DNA from: Flavobacterium saliperosum
Lineage (GTDB): Bacteria; Bacteroidota; Bacteroidia; Flavobacteriales; Flavobacteriaceae
Reading direction: 5' to 3'
DNA: 64,000 nucleotides
NCBI RefSeq assembly: GCF_900100625.1
Contig: NZ_FMTY01000003.1
Coordinates: 435,106-499,105 of the forward strand
Part shown: piece after piece, positions 44,174-54,586 of the stretch
Position numbering within the stretch: the stretch's first letter is position 1
How the letters are laid out: every line of letters starts with the position of its first letter
Program-made: the position numbers and the translations under genes
Notes under the pieces: generated by a model
Seen by the model: the letters and a program-made list of their open reading frames with translations, nothing else
The model's database searches: none
What the model was told of the DNA's origin: nothing

Positions 44174-45925
44174 ATGAGCAAGACATTCAAGTATATAACA
44201 GCCATTACCTTTCTTTTCATCGGATTACAAACCTTTGCGCAAAAGAAAGATGAAAACATAGGAACGGAAGTCGTAAACGTGGTAAAACCATACACCCCTA
44301 CCATTTCCGATGCCTTTAAAGTGAAAGAAACACCGGTTATCGAAGACGAAACCAACACGCAGAAAGAGGAAATCAAATACAATATTTTCTCGTTTCCGGT
44401 AGCCTCCACGTTTACGCCTGCAAAAGGCAGGGCGGCTGATGTGGATAAATCGGCCAAAGAGCGCATCTTTAAAAATTATGCCACTTTAGGGGTGGGGAGC
44501 TACGGAACGGTGAATGGAGAATTATTCATTACCGAGAATTTGAGCAATACGGATTATGTGGGCGGAATGTTGCGTCACTTGTCTTCTCAGGGCGGAATCA
44601 ACGATGTGAAATTAGACGACAAGTATTATAATACGGCGTTGGATCTGACTTACGGAAGCCGTACCCGTGAAATGGACTGGAATGCCGATTTGGGGTACAA
44701 ACATCAAATGTACAACTGGTACGGATTGCCAACTGAATTTGTCGCGTTTACCGATGAGGTTATCAACGGAATCAGCGAACAGCAAACCTATCAGACACTT
44801 AGTTTAGGAGCGAAATTAGGGATGAAAGATAGTTTTATGAACGAAACCTCGCTGCAGTTCAAACGCTTTTGGGATTCGCACGGTTCTCAGGAAAACCGAT
44901 TTTTCATCAAACCGGGCATCGATTTTGAAGTAGATAATTATAAATTCAAAGCCGATTTCGTCGCGGATTACGTAGGAGGAAGTTTCGAAAAAGATTATTC
45001 TGCCATTTCGGATATTTCATATAGTTACTTGAATTTCGGAGTTCAGCCAAGCATTTTATTGCAGCAGGACGATTTGTCGGTTCAGGCCGGAGCAGGTTTC
45101 TTTTACAGTTCAGGAAAATTCAATAATGAGACGGATGGAAAATTCTATATTTTCCCGCAGGTAAAAGCATCGTATAAATTGGTAGGAGACATCATGATTG
45201 CCTACGCCGGAGCCGAAGGAACGCTAAAGCAAAACACCTTCGCGGACTTTGTAGAGGAAAACAAATTCGTATCGCCAACATTAGCCATCGCGCCAACCAA
45301 TCAGCAATATGATGTGTATGTGGGCTTGAAAGGAAAATTGGCAAATACCGTGGCTTTCAATGTTAGAGGGTCGTATATGGCGGAAGACGATAAAGCTTTC
45401 TTTATGGCCAACCCGTATGAGATTTCAAATGTGAATGTTTTGGGCTATACCTACGGAAACTCTTTCGGAGTTGTATATGATAACCTTACAACCATAAGTG
45501 TTTTCGGAGAACTTAAAATGGATTTTTCTAAAAATGTAGCTTTCGGTATCAACGGAACATTCAACAGTTATACTACAGACCAAGCCGAAGCATGGAATTT
45601 ACCAAGTATGAAAGTCGGCGCAAATCTGGACGTGAATATCACTAAGAAATGGTACGCGGGAACCAACATTTTCTTTGTAGGCGAACGTAAAGATATGTTT
45701 ACAACAGTTGACAGTATGGATCCGTTAAATCCATTTATACAAAAAGCTGTCACTTTAGATAGCTATTTTGATTTGAACGCACACTTGGGTTACAAACACA
45801 GCGAACGCTTAACCGGTTTCCTGAAGCTGAATAACATCGCCAACCAACAATACGAGCGTTGGATGAATTATCCGGTGCAGGGCTTTCAGTTCTTAATTGG
45901 AGCGAATTATAAATTTGATTTTTAA
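44174..45925 (+). CDS. outer-membrane beta-barrel protein (TonB-receptor-like barrel without a plug)
   Basis: The product from the ATG at 44174 (MSKTFKYITAITFLFIGLQTFAQ, signal peptide) is 583 residues. I chose this start because the first 15 residues of the longer frame are not a signal peptide. The mature protein has a periplasmic N-terminal segment (VVNVVKPYTPTISDAF), then alternating aromatic beta strands. It ends YPVQGFQFLIGANYKFDF, with the terminal aromatic typical of outer-membrane barrels. No plug domain or TonB box is recognisable, and the length is well below a full TonB receptor. The preceding 1004-residue TPR gene is the likely partner. Confidence 0.8.
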   Translation: MSKTFKYITAITFLFIGLQTFAQKKDENIGTEVVNVVKPYTPTISDAFKVKETPVIEDETNTQKEEIKYNIFSFPVASTFTPAKGRAADVDKSAKERIFKNYATLGVGSYGTVNGELFITENLSNTDYVGGMLRHLSSQGGINDVKLDDKYYNTALDLTYGSRTREMDWNADLGYKHQMYNWYGLPTEFVAFTDEVINGISEQQTYQTLSLGAKLGMKDSFMNETSLQFKRFWDSHGSQENRFFIKPGIDFEVDNYKFKADFVADYVGGSFEKDYSAISDISYSYLNFGVQPSILLQQDDLSVQAGAGFFYSSGKFNNETDGKFYIFPQVKASYKLVGDIMIAYAGAEGTLKQNTFADFVEENKFVSPTLAIAPTNQQYDVYVGLKGKLANTVAFNVRGSYMAEDDKAFFMANPYEISNVNVLGYTYGNSFGVVYDNLTTISVFGELKMDFSKNVAFGINGTFNSYTTDQAEAWNLPSMKVGANLDVNITKKWYAGTNIFFVGERKDMFTTVDSMDPLNPFIQKAVTLDSYFDLNAHLGYKHSERLTGFLKLNNIANQQYERWMNYPVQGFQFLIGANYKFDF

Positions 45926-45933
45926 TAGTTAAT

Positions 45934-46037
45934 GCCACAAAGACACCAAGTCGCAAAGCTTTTTTTAATTGTTTTGTGACTTTTGTATTTATTTTTCATG
46001 TAAATTTTTTTTGTGTCTTAGCGCCTTAGAGGCAAAA
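45934..46037. repeat. inverted pair of CACAAAGACAC-type repeats
   Basis: A left part (TGCCACAAAGACACC...GTCGCAAAG, 45934-45958) and a right part (TTTGTGTCTTAGCGCC...GAGGCA, ~46009-46035) are imperfect reverse complements with about 50 A/T-rich bases between. The unit 10705-10768 carries the same words. They fill the gap between the barrel gene and the Gre-like gene. Confidence 0.5.
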
Positions 46038-46041
46038 TAAA

Positions 46042-46491
46042 ATGACTTTCAAACAAAAAATACTTCATCATCATTTAACCCTGCTTCAGGATAAAATTGA
46101 TGTCTATCGCGACATGATTTCCGGTCTGGCCGATGATGCGCAAAATGATGCTAAAAGTTCAGCAGGCGATAAGCACGAAACCGCTTTGTCGATGATGCAT
46201 CTGGAACAGGAAAAACTCAGCGCGAAACTTCAGGAAGCCCTTCATTTTAAAGAGATTTTGGGTAAAATTGATATTTCCGTCGAAAGTCAGCGAGTTGCCA
46301 TCGGAAGTCTGGTAAAGGCCAACGGATTACAGCTTTTTATTAGCGCTGCCTTACCGAAAATCACCATAGACGGCATCACGGTTTTAGCACTTTCGTCGCA
46401 ATCTCCATTGGGTTCGCAGTTAATGGGAAAACAGGTTAATGATGTTGTAGTTGTGAACGGTTCAAATTTTACGATTGAACATATAGCGTAA
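46042..46491 (+). CDS. small GreA/GreB-like protein
   Basis: The 149-residue protein has a helical hairpin N-terminus (residues 1-75, with SSAGDKHETALSMMHLEQEKL) and a C-terminal domain resembling the FKBP-like part of Gre factors. That domain has GSLVKANGLQLFISAAL and then SQSPLGSQLMGKQVNDVVVVNG, like the Gre motif SPLGxALLGKxxGDxV. Homologues are often mislabelled 3-oxoacyl-ACP synthase. The N-terminal acidic tip that activates transcript cleavage is reduced to DAQNDAKSS, so cleavage activity is uncertain. It could bind RNA polymerase in the secondary channel. Confidence 0.65.
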   Translation: MTFKQKILHHHLTLLQDKIDVYRDMISGLADDAQNDAKSSAGDKHETALSMMHLEQEKLSAKLQEALHFKEILGKIDISVESQRVAIGSLVKANGLQLFISAALPKITIDGITVLALSSQSPLGSQLMGKQVNDVVVVNGSNFTIEHIA

Positions 46492-46523
46492 TTCACTATT
46501 TTAGCAAATAAAAATTGCTGAAA

Positions 46524-48149
46524 ATGAAACTTAAATTCCTGCTTTTTTCGGTTTTAGTTGCCAATTTCATTCATGCTCAAAAAAAGCAACAAGCTGATGT
46601 GATTGTAACCAACGCAACCATTTATACCGTAAACAGAAACTTCGATAAAGCAGAAGCTTTTGCCGTTGCCGAAGGTAAAATCATCGAAATCGGAACTTCG
46701 GCAGCCATTCAAAAAAAATACACTTCCCCAAATATAATAAACGCTAAGAACAAATTCGTTTATCCCGGATTTTACGATGCGCATGCCCATTTTTATAGCT
46801 ACGGAATGAATCTTCAAACCGTCGATTTACGCGGCACCAAAAGTTTTGAGGAAGTAATAGAAAAAGTAATCGCTTTTCAGAAAGAAAAAAACCTGCCTTA
46901 TATTCAGGGAAGAGGCTGGGATCAGAATGATTGGGCGGTAAAAGAATTTCCAACAAAAGACGCTTTAGATAAACTTTTTCCCAATACACCGGTTGCCATT
47001 ACCCGAATTGACGGGCACGCGTTGTTGGCCAATTCAAAAGCATTGCAACTCGCCGGAATCACTCCAAAAACCAAAATCGAAGGCGGGCAAATCGAGTTGA
47101 AAAACGGACAGTTAACCGGAATTCTAATCGACAATCCCATGGAATTGGTCTACAGCAGTATTCCGAAACCCTCAAAACAAACCCAAGTCAATGCTTTAAA
47201 AGCAGCAGAAAAAGTAATGTTCGATTATGGCCTGACTACAATCAACGAAGCGGGTTTGGAGCGTGAAACCATCGATTTGATTGACAGCCTGCAACAGGAA
47301 AACCAACTGGACATCAATATTTACGCGATGGTGATGGCTTCCAAAGAAAATGTGGATCATTACACCCAATTGGGGACATATAGAACAGACAAAATCAACG
47401 TACGTTCTTTCAAATTTATGGGTGATGGCGCTTTGGGTTCGCGTGGTGCTTGTCTGCACAAGGCTTATTCCGATAAACCCAAGCATTTCGGAGCTTTGCT
47501 TTCGCCGATAAAAGACATTCGTCAAATCGCACAACAGATTGCCGATTCGGACTACCAAATGAATACCCACGCGATTGGAGATTCCACCAATACGGTTTTG
47601 CTGAAAATTTATAAAGATGTCCTTGCCGGAAAACCCGACAGACGCTGGAAGATAGAACACGCACAAATCATGCAGGAACAGGATTTCGAGTATTTTAAAC
47701 TCGGCATCATTCCGTCCGTTCAGCCTACACACGCCACGTCCGATATGTATTGGGCTGCCGACAGAGTGGGTAAGGAGCGCATCAAAAATGCCTACGCCTA
47801 TAAAAAAATGCTAAGTAAAGCCGGATTAATTGCTCTGGGAACGGATTTCCCGATTGAAGAAGTCAACCCGATGTATACCTTTTACGCCGCCGTAGCACGC
47901 AAAGACCTGAAGAACTATCCGGAAGGTGGTTTCTTGCCGGAAAATGCCTTAACACGTGAAGAAACATTAAAAGGGATGACCATCTGGGCCGCTTATTCCA
48001 ATTTCGAAGAAAATGAAAAAGGAAGTCTGGAAGTCGGTAAATGGGCCGATTTTATCATTTTCGATACGGATATCATGACCATGGATATCGACGGCGTGCC
48101 GTATGTCAAACCCGCAAACACGTTTGTTAAAGGAAAACAAGTGAAATAA
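46524..48149 (+). CDS. exported amidohydrolase family 3 (YtcJ-like) enzyme
   Basis: The 541-residue metal hydrolase starts at ATG 46524 (MKLKFLLFSVLVANFIHAQ, signal peptide). The TTG at 46515 is less likely. The mature protein has the amidohydrolase set YPGFYDAHAHFYSYG (HxH), IDGHALLANSKAL, TINEAG, NTHAIGD, KIEHAQIM and GTDFPIEEVNP, and ends with the usual beta-sandwich (WADFIIFDTDIM). Substrate unknown. It is followed by a hairpin terminator and an intergenic repeat. Confidence 0.88.
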   Translation: MKLKFLLFSVLVANFIHAQKKQQADVIVTNATIYTVNRNFDKAEAFAVAEGKIIEIGTSAAIQKKYTSPNIINAKNKFVYPGFYDAHAHFYSYGMNLQTVDLRGTKSFEEVIEKVIAFQKEKNLPYIQGRGWDQNDWAVKEFPTKDALDKLFPNTPVAITRIDGHALLANSKALQLAGITPKTKIEGGQIELKNGQLTGILIDNPMELVYSSIPKPSKQTQVNALKAAEKVMFDYGLTTINEAGLERETIDLIDSLQQENQLDINIYAMVMASKENVDHYTQLGTYRTDKINVRSFKFMGDGALGSRGACLHKAYSDKPKHFGALLSPIKDIRQIAQQIADSDYQMNTHAIGDSTNTVLLKIYKDVLAGKPDRRWKIEHAQIMQEQDFEYFKLGIIPSVQPTHATSDMYWAADRVGKERIKNAYAYKKMLSKAGLIALGTDFPIEEVNPMYTFYAAVARKDLKNYPEGGFLPENALTREETLKGMTIWAAYSNFEENEKGSLEVGKWADFIIFDTDIMTMDIDGVPYVKPANTFVKGKQVK

Positions 48150-48157
48150 AGCAATAC

Positions 48158-48184
48158 CCCAAGCATAGGTTTGGGATTTTTTTT
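48158..48184 (+). terminator. amidohydrolase terminator
   Basis: A short 5-bp stem, CCCAA (48158-48162) with TTGGG (48171-48175), is followed by ATTTTTTTT. The T-run is strong and the stem is short. Confidence 0.6.
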
Positions 48185-48313
48185 GGAGCGAATGTCCCGA
48201 TAGCTATCGGGAGGGCTTATTTGCGATGGCAATTCCTGCTGTCCTTTGCAATTTGTCATTGCGAGCTTGCGCGGCAATCTCACAGTGCCAGGATTTCCTC
48301 TCCCATCAGGGCT
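48185..48313 (-). repeat. dispersed intergenic hairpin element, copy 2
   Basis: On the minus strand it starts AGCCCTGATGGGAGAGG and ends ACATTCGCTCC. It contains GGACAGCAGGAA and the palindrome CCCGATAGCTATCGGG (48196-48211). The core carries the CATTGCGAG...GCAATCTC module, as in copy 1. No ORF is present. The remaining 48314-48514 is very A/T-rich and presumably holds the asnB promoter. Confidence 0.75.
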
Positions 48314-48514
48314 AAAGGATAAACCTTTTACTTCTTGGATTTGCCTCAAATTACAATCTGTAATCCAAATCGCCTATTTTTAATACAAAATATTTCATAT
48401 TTATTGTAAATTCAATTTTAAAGTAACAAATTATAATTGAATATCGATTTAAGGTTTAGAATTAAAACTTTATACTGCAATTTTGTTTCATAATAAAACT
48501 TAAAGAGAATAATT

Positions 48515-50122
48515 ATGTGCGGAATATTGGCAGTTATAGGAAAAGGAGCAGAGGAAACTTTAGTAAAGCAATTATCCAAAAGAATGTCCCATCGCGGACC
48601 CGATGAAAGTGATTTACATGTGACCGAAAAAGGTCATTTTTTGAGCCACGAACGATTATCGATTGTCGATTTACATACCGGAAAACAACCCATTCAGGGA
48701 ACGGCTTCCGCATGGATGGTGCACAATGGCGAAATCTACAACCATCAAATATTGCGTGAAACAGTTTTAAAACACCATGCGTTCCGCACGACTTCCGATT
48801 CCGAAGTAATTGTGCATTTATATGAGGAATTCGGGTATGATTTCTGTGATAAATTAGACGGTATTTTTGCTTTCGTGGTCATCGATGGGGATGATTTTAT
48901 CGCCGGTCGTGATCCGCTGGGCGTAAAGCCTTTGTATTACGGAAAAGATCAAGAAGGACGTTTGTATTTCGCTTCCGAAATGAAATCCCTTGCCGACCAA
49001 TGTGAATCGTTTGAAGCTTTTCCTCCGGGACATTTTTACACGCCTAAAACCGGTCTTGTAAAATACTACGAACCCAAATGGGAAGACGAATCAAAAGCGG
49101 TTGAAAAACTCGATTTGAAAGCCATTCGCGAAGCCTTAACCGAAGCAGTACGAAAACGTCTGATGAGCGATGTGCCAATCGGAGTGTTGCTTTCCGGCGG
49201 TTTGGATTCATCGTTAACCTCCTCAATTGCTTCCCGAATTATGAAAGAGGAAGGCGGACAAAAACTGCATTCCTTCTCGATTGGCTTGGATGCCGATGCT
49301 CCGGATGCTGTTGCAGCAAGAGAAGTGGCCGATTTCTTAGGAACGGAACACCACGAAATTCATTTCACGATTGAAGAAGGGATTCAAATTCTGGATAAAT
49401 TGATCTGGCATCTGGAAACCTATGATGTGACGTCCATTCGCGCGAGCACGCCAATGTATTTTCTTTCAAAAGCAATTACAGATATGGGGATTAAAGTGGT
49501 GCTTTCCGGTGAAGGTTCGGATGAGATTTTCGGTGGCTATCTGTATTTCAGAAACGCGCCAAGCGTAGCCGATTTTCAGAAGGAAACCATTGAGCGCGTA
49601 CAGCGATTATCAACTGCCGATTTGCTTCGCGCCGATAAATCCACAATGGCCCACGGATTGGAAGCTCGCGTGCCGTTTTTGGACAAAGCTTTCCTGGAAT
49701 TAGCAATCAAAATCCAACCGGAAGAAAAAATGCCGAAAACCTACGACGGCATCGAGAAATACATTCTGCGTAAAGCCTTCGATACGTCGGAACGACCGTA
49801 TTTACCGGAGCGCATTTTATGGCGTCAGAAAGAACAGTTTTCAGATGGGGTGGGCTATAACTGGATTGATACTTTAATCGACTATTGTGCGTCTCAGGTT
49901 ACGGATGTTGAATTTGAAAAAGCGGCGGTATTGTTTCCGTACAACACACCGGCAACGAAAGAAGCGTTCTTTTACAGAACGATTTTTCATAAGCATTTTC
50001 CTCAGGAAAGTGCGGCCAAAACCGTTCGAAAATGGATTCCGAAATGGCAGTCCAACCAAGATCCGAGCGGAAGAGCCAATGCGGCTCACGTAAAAAGCGA
50101 CTTTGCTGTTCAAGCAATATGA
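48515..50122 (+). CDS. asnB: asparagine synthetase B, glutamine-hydrolysing
   Basis: AsnB makes asparagine from aspartate with ATP and glutamine-derived ammonia. The N-terminal Ntn glutaminase has the catalytic Cys2 (MCGILAVIG), SHRGPDES and HERLSIVDL. The C-terminal synthetase has the PP-loop LLSGGLDSSL, VLSGEGSDEIFGGY and LEARVPFLDK. The length of 535 aa and the ending (QDPSGRANAAHVKSD) fit the E. coli AsnB class. A stable hairpin terminator follows at 50157. No tRNA-synthetase or regulator genes are adjacent. Confidence 0.96.
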   Translation: MCGILAVIGKGAEETLVKQLSKRMSHRGPDESDLHVTEKGHFLSHERLSIVDLHTGKQPIQGTASAWMVHNGEIYNHQILRETVLKHHAFRTTSDSEVIVHLYEEFGYDFCDKLDGIFAFVVIDGDDFIAGRDPLGVKPLYYGKDQEGRLYFASEMKSLADQCESFEAFPPGHFYTPKTGLVKYYEPKWEDESKAVEKLDLKAIREALTEAVRKRLMSDVPIGVLLSGGLDSSLTSSIASRIMKEEGGQKLHSFSIGLDADAPDAVAAREVADFLGTEHHEIHFTIEEGIQILDKLIWHLETYDVTSIRASTPMYFLSKAITDMGIKVVLSGEGSDEIFGGYLYFRNAPSVADFQKETIERVQRLSTADLLRADKSTMAHGLEARVPFLDKAFLELAIKIQPEEKMPKTYDGIEKYILRKAFDTSERPYLPERILWRQKEQFSDGVGYNWIDTLIDYCASQVTDVEFEKAAVLFPYNTPATKEAFFYRTIFHKHFPQESAAKTVRKWIPKWQSNQDPSGRANAAHVKSDFAVQAI

Positions 50123-50156
50123 TTTTATAAATGTGATTAGTTTGTTTGTTTAAAGG

Positions 50157-50185
50157 CGTCGGTAGCAATACCGGCGTTTTTTTCT
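50157..50185 (+). terminator. asnB terminator
   Basis: CGTCGGTA (50157-50164) pairs with TACCGGCG (50169-50176, one G-T wobble) around the tetraloop GCAA, followed by a seven-T run. Confidence 0.9.
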
Positions 50186-50186
50186 T

Positions 50187-50222
50187 CCCCTCCTTTGGAG
50201 GGGTGCCCGTAGGGTGGGGTGG
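50187..50222. repeat. CCCCTCCTTTGGAGGGG palindrome element
   Basis: CCCCTCC (50187-50193), TTT, GGAGGGG (50197-50203) form a perfect hairpin, followed by GCCCGTAGGGTGGGGTGG and a T-run. The sequence resembles a palindromic REP-like word I know from many unrelated bacterial genomes. It lies right after the asnB terminator. Confidence 0.7.
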
Positions 50223-50262
50223 TTTTTTACTTCCAAACCAGAAAGAAATAAAGTAACTTCTC

Positions 50263-50354
50263 AGCCCTGATGGGAGTGGCATCCTTTTGCGGAGCAAAAG
50301 ATAGAACGTACAGCAGGAACAGGGTTTCCTGACAAGCCCGGACGATTCGCTCCC
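50263..50354 (+). repeat. dispersed intergenic hairpin element, copy 3
   Basis: This is the most compact copy (about 92 bp) and is read on the plus strand. It starts AGCCCTGATGGGAGTGG, has a perfect stem ATCCTTTTGC-GGAG-CAAAAGATA-like core, then ACAGCAGGAA, and ends GATTCGCTCCC. It lacks the CATTGCGAG module found in copies 1, 2 and 4. The rest of the 393-bp gap holds the gyrB promoter and A/T-rich sequence. Confidence 0.75.
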
Positions 50355-50469
50355 AAAAACCAAAATCAATATTTTAGTACTCGAGAAAAGGTTAATAAAA
50401 CAGGTCTTTTTGTTAATAACTTAAACGTTTAAAAGGCTTAATTTTAACTATAAATCATCTTCGTTTTCA

Positions 50470-50477
50470 TATATTTG
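50470..50477 (+). promoter_or_regulatory. gyrB promoter -7 box
   Basis: TATATTTG is an exact TAnnTTTG match 39 bp before the gyrB start. The surrounding 15-mer ATATATTTGCTCGTT (50469-50483) recurs in front of secDF. The upstream TTTG box is only weakly represented. Confidence 0.55.
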
Positions 50478-50512
50478 CTCGTTAGACAAAAAAATACACA
50501 TTCAGAATATAG

Positions 50513-53459
<2,947 letters not shown>

Positions 53460-53512
53460 ATTTAATATATTTATCACTTTATAAATAACCAACCCAAAAA
53501 TTATATAATATC

Positions 53513-54448
53513 ATGAAAGTAACGATAGTTGGCGCAGGAAATGTAGGAGCCACTTGTGCGGATGTAATTTCATACAGAGGAATTGCAAGTGAGGTAGTTT
53601 TGTTAGATATCAAAGAAGGTTTTGCTGAAGGTAAGGCTATGGATATTTCGCAATGTGCAACAACAACAGGTTTTAACACTCGCGTTTCGGGAAGTACAAA
53701 CGATTATTCGAAAACAGCAGGAAGTGATGTAGTGGTGATTACATCAGGTATTCCTAGAAAACCGGGAATGACTCGTGAAGAGTTGATCGGAATCAACGCC
53801 GGAATTGTGAAAACAGTGGCAGATAACGTGTTACAGCATTCTTCAAACGCAATTATAGTTGTGGTTTCCAATCCAATGGATACCATGACCTATTTAACTT
53901 TAAAAGCGACGGGATTGCCTAAAAACAGAATCATCGGAATGGGTGGTGCTTTAGACAGTTCGCGTTTCAAATATTATTTATCAAAAGCGTTAAACAAACC
54001 GGCTAATGATGTGGACGGAATGGTTATCGGTGGTCATGGTGACACAACCATGATTCCTTTAACGCGTTTGGCTTCGTACTGTGGAACTCCGGTTTCAACC
54101 TATCTTTCTCAGGAAGAAATGGATAAAGTGGCAGCGGATACTATGGTAGGTGGTGCTACTTTAACAGGATTGTTGGGAACTTCAGCCTGGTATGCTCCCG
54201 GAGCTTCGGTGGCGTATTTGGTAGACAGCATCCTAAACGATCAACGTAAAATGATTCCGTGTTCGGTTTTCCTTGAGGGAGAATACGGTCAGGAAGATAT
54301 CTGTATGGGTGTGCCTTGTATCATCGGTAAAAACGGAATCGAAGCGATTGTGGATATTAAATTAAATGATACAGAAAAAGCCGCTTTTGCTAAAAGTGCC
54401 GACGCAGTTCGCGCTATGAACGCCGATTTGAAATCGGTTTTGGCATAA
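53513..54448 (+). CDS. mdh: malate dehydrogenase (LDH-like type)
   Basis: This cytosolic TCA-cycle enzyme interconverts malate and oxaloacetate with NAD. The N-terminal Rossmann loop is GAGNVGATCA, the mobile-loop arginines lie in GIPRKPGMTREEL, NPMD follows, and the catalytic His is in GGHGDTTMIPL. The length of 311 aa and these motifs fit the LDH-like bacterial MDH group. The gene is preceded by A/T-rich sequence with a TATATTTA box and closed by a UUCG-type hairpin. Confidence 0.96.
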   Translation: MKVTIVGAGNVGATCADVISYRGIASEVVLLDIKEGFAEGKAMDISQCATTTGFNTRVSGSTNDYSKTAGSDVVVITSGIPRKPGMTREELIGINAGIVKTVADNVLQHSSNAIIVVVSNPMDTMTYLTLKATGLPKNRIIGMGGALDSSRFKYYLSKALNKPANDVDGMVIGGHGDTTMIPLTRLASYCGTPVSTYLSQEEMDKVAADTMVGGATLTGLLGTSAWYAPGASVAYLVDSILNDQRKMIPCSVFLEGEYGQEDICMGVPCIIGKNGIEAIVDIKLNDTEKAAFAKSADAVRAMNADLKSVLA

Positions 54449-54468
54449 TATTGCAACAAAATATTGAG

Positions 54469-54495
54469 AAGACTGCTTCGGGCAGTCTTTTTTTT
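54469..54495 (+). terminator. mdh terminator
   Basis: AAGACTGC (54469-54476) and GCAGTCTT (54482-54489) are exact complements with the loop TTCGG, followed by T residues to 54495. Confidence 0.92.
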
Positions 54496-54515
54496 GGATA
54501 TAATTAAGAAATAAA

Positions 54516-54546
54516 TTGGTAAATAATACTGTAAAGTATATATTTG
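54516..54546 (+). promoter_or_regulatory. secDF promoter
   Basis: TTGG (54516-54519), a 19-nt spacer and TATATTTG (54539-54546) fit the Bacteroidota consensus. The 15-mer around the -7 box is identical to that of the gyrB promoter. The start codon is 41 nt further on. Confidence 0.65.
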
Positions 54547-54586
54547 CTCGTTTTTGAAAAAAAAGAATAATTAATTTTTAGTAATA

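Noticed and set aside
46042..46491. Annotation as 3-oxoacyl-ACP synthase
   Set aside because: The protein is too short and lacks the thiolase fold and active-site Cys; it resembles Gre factors.
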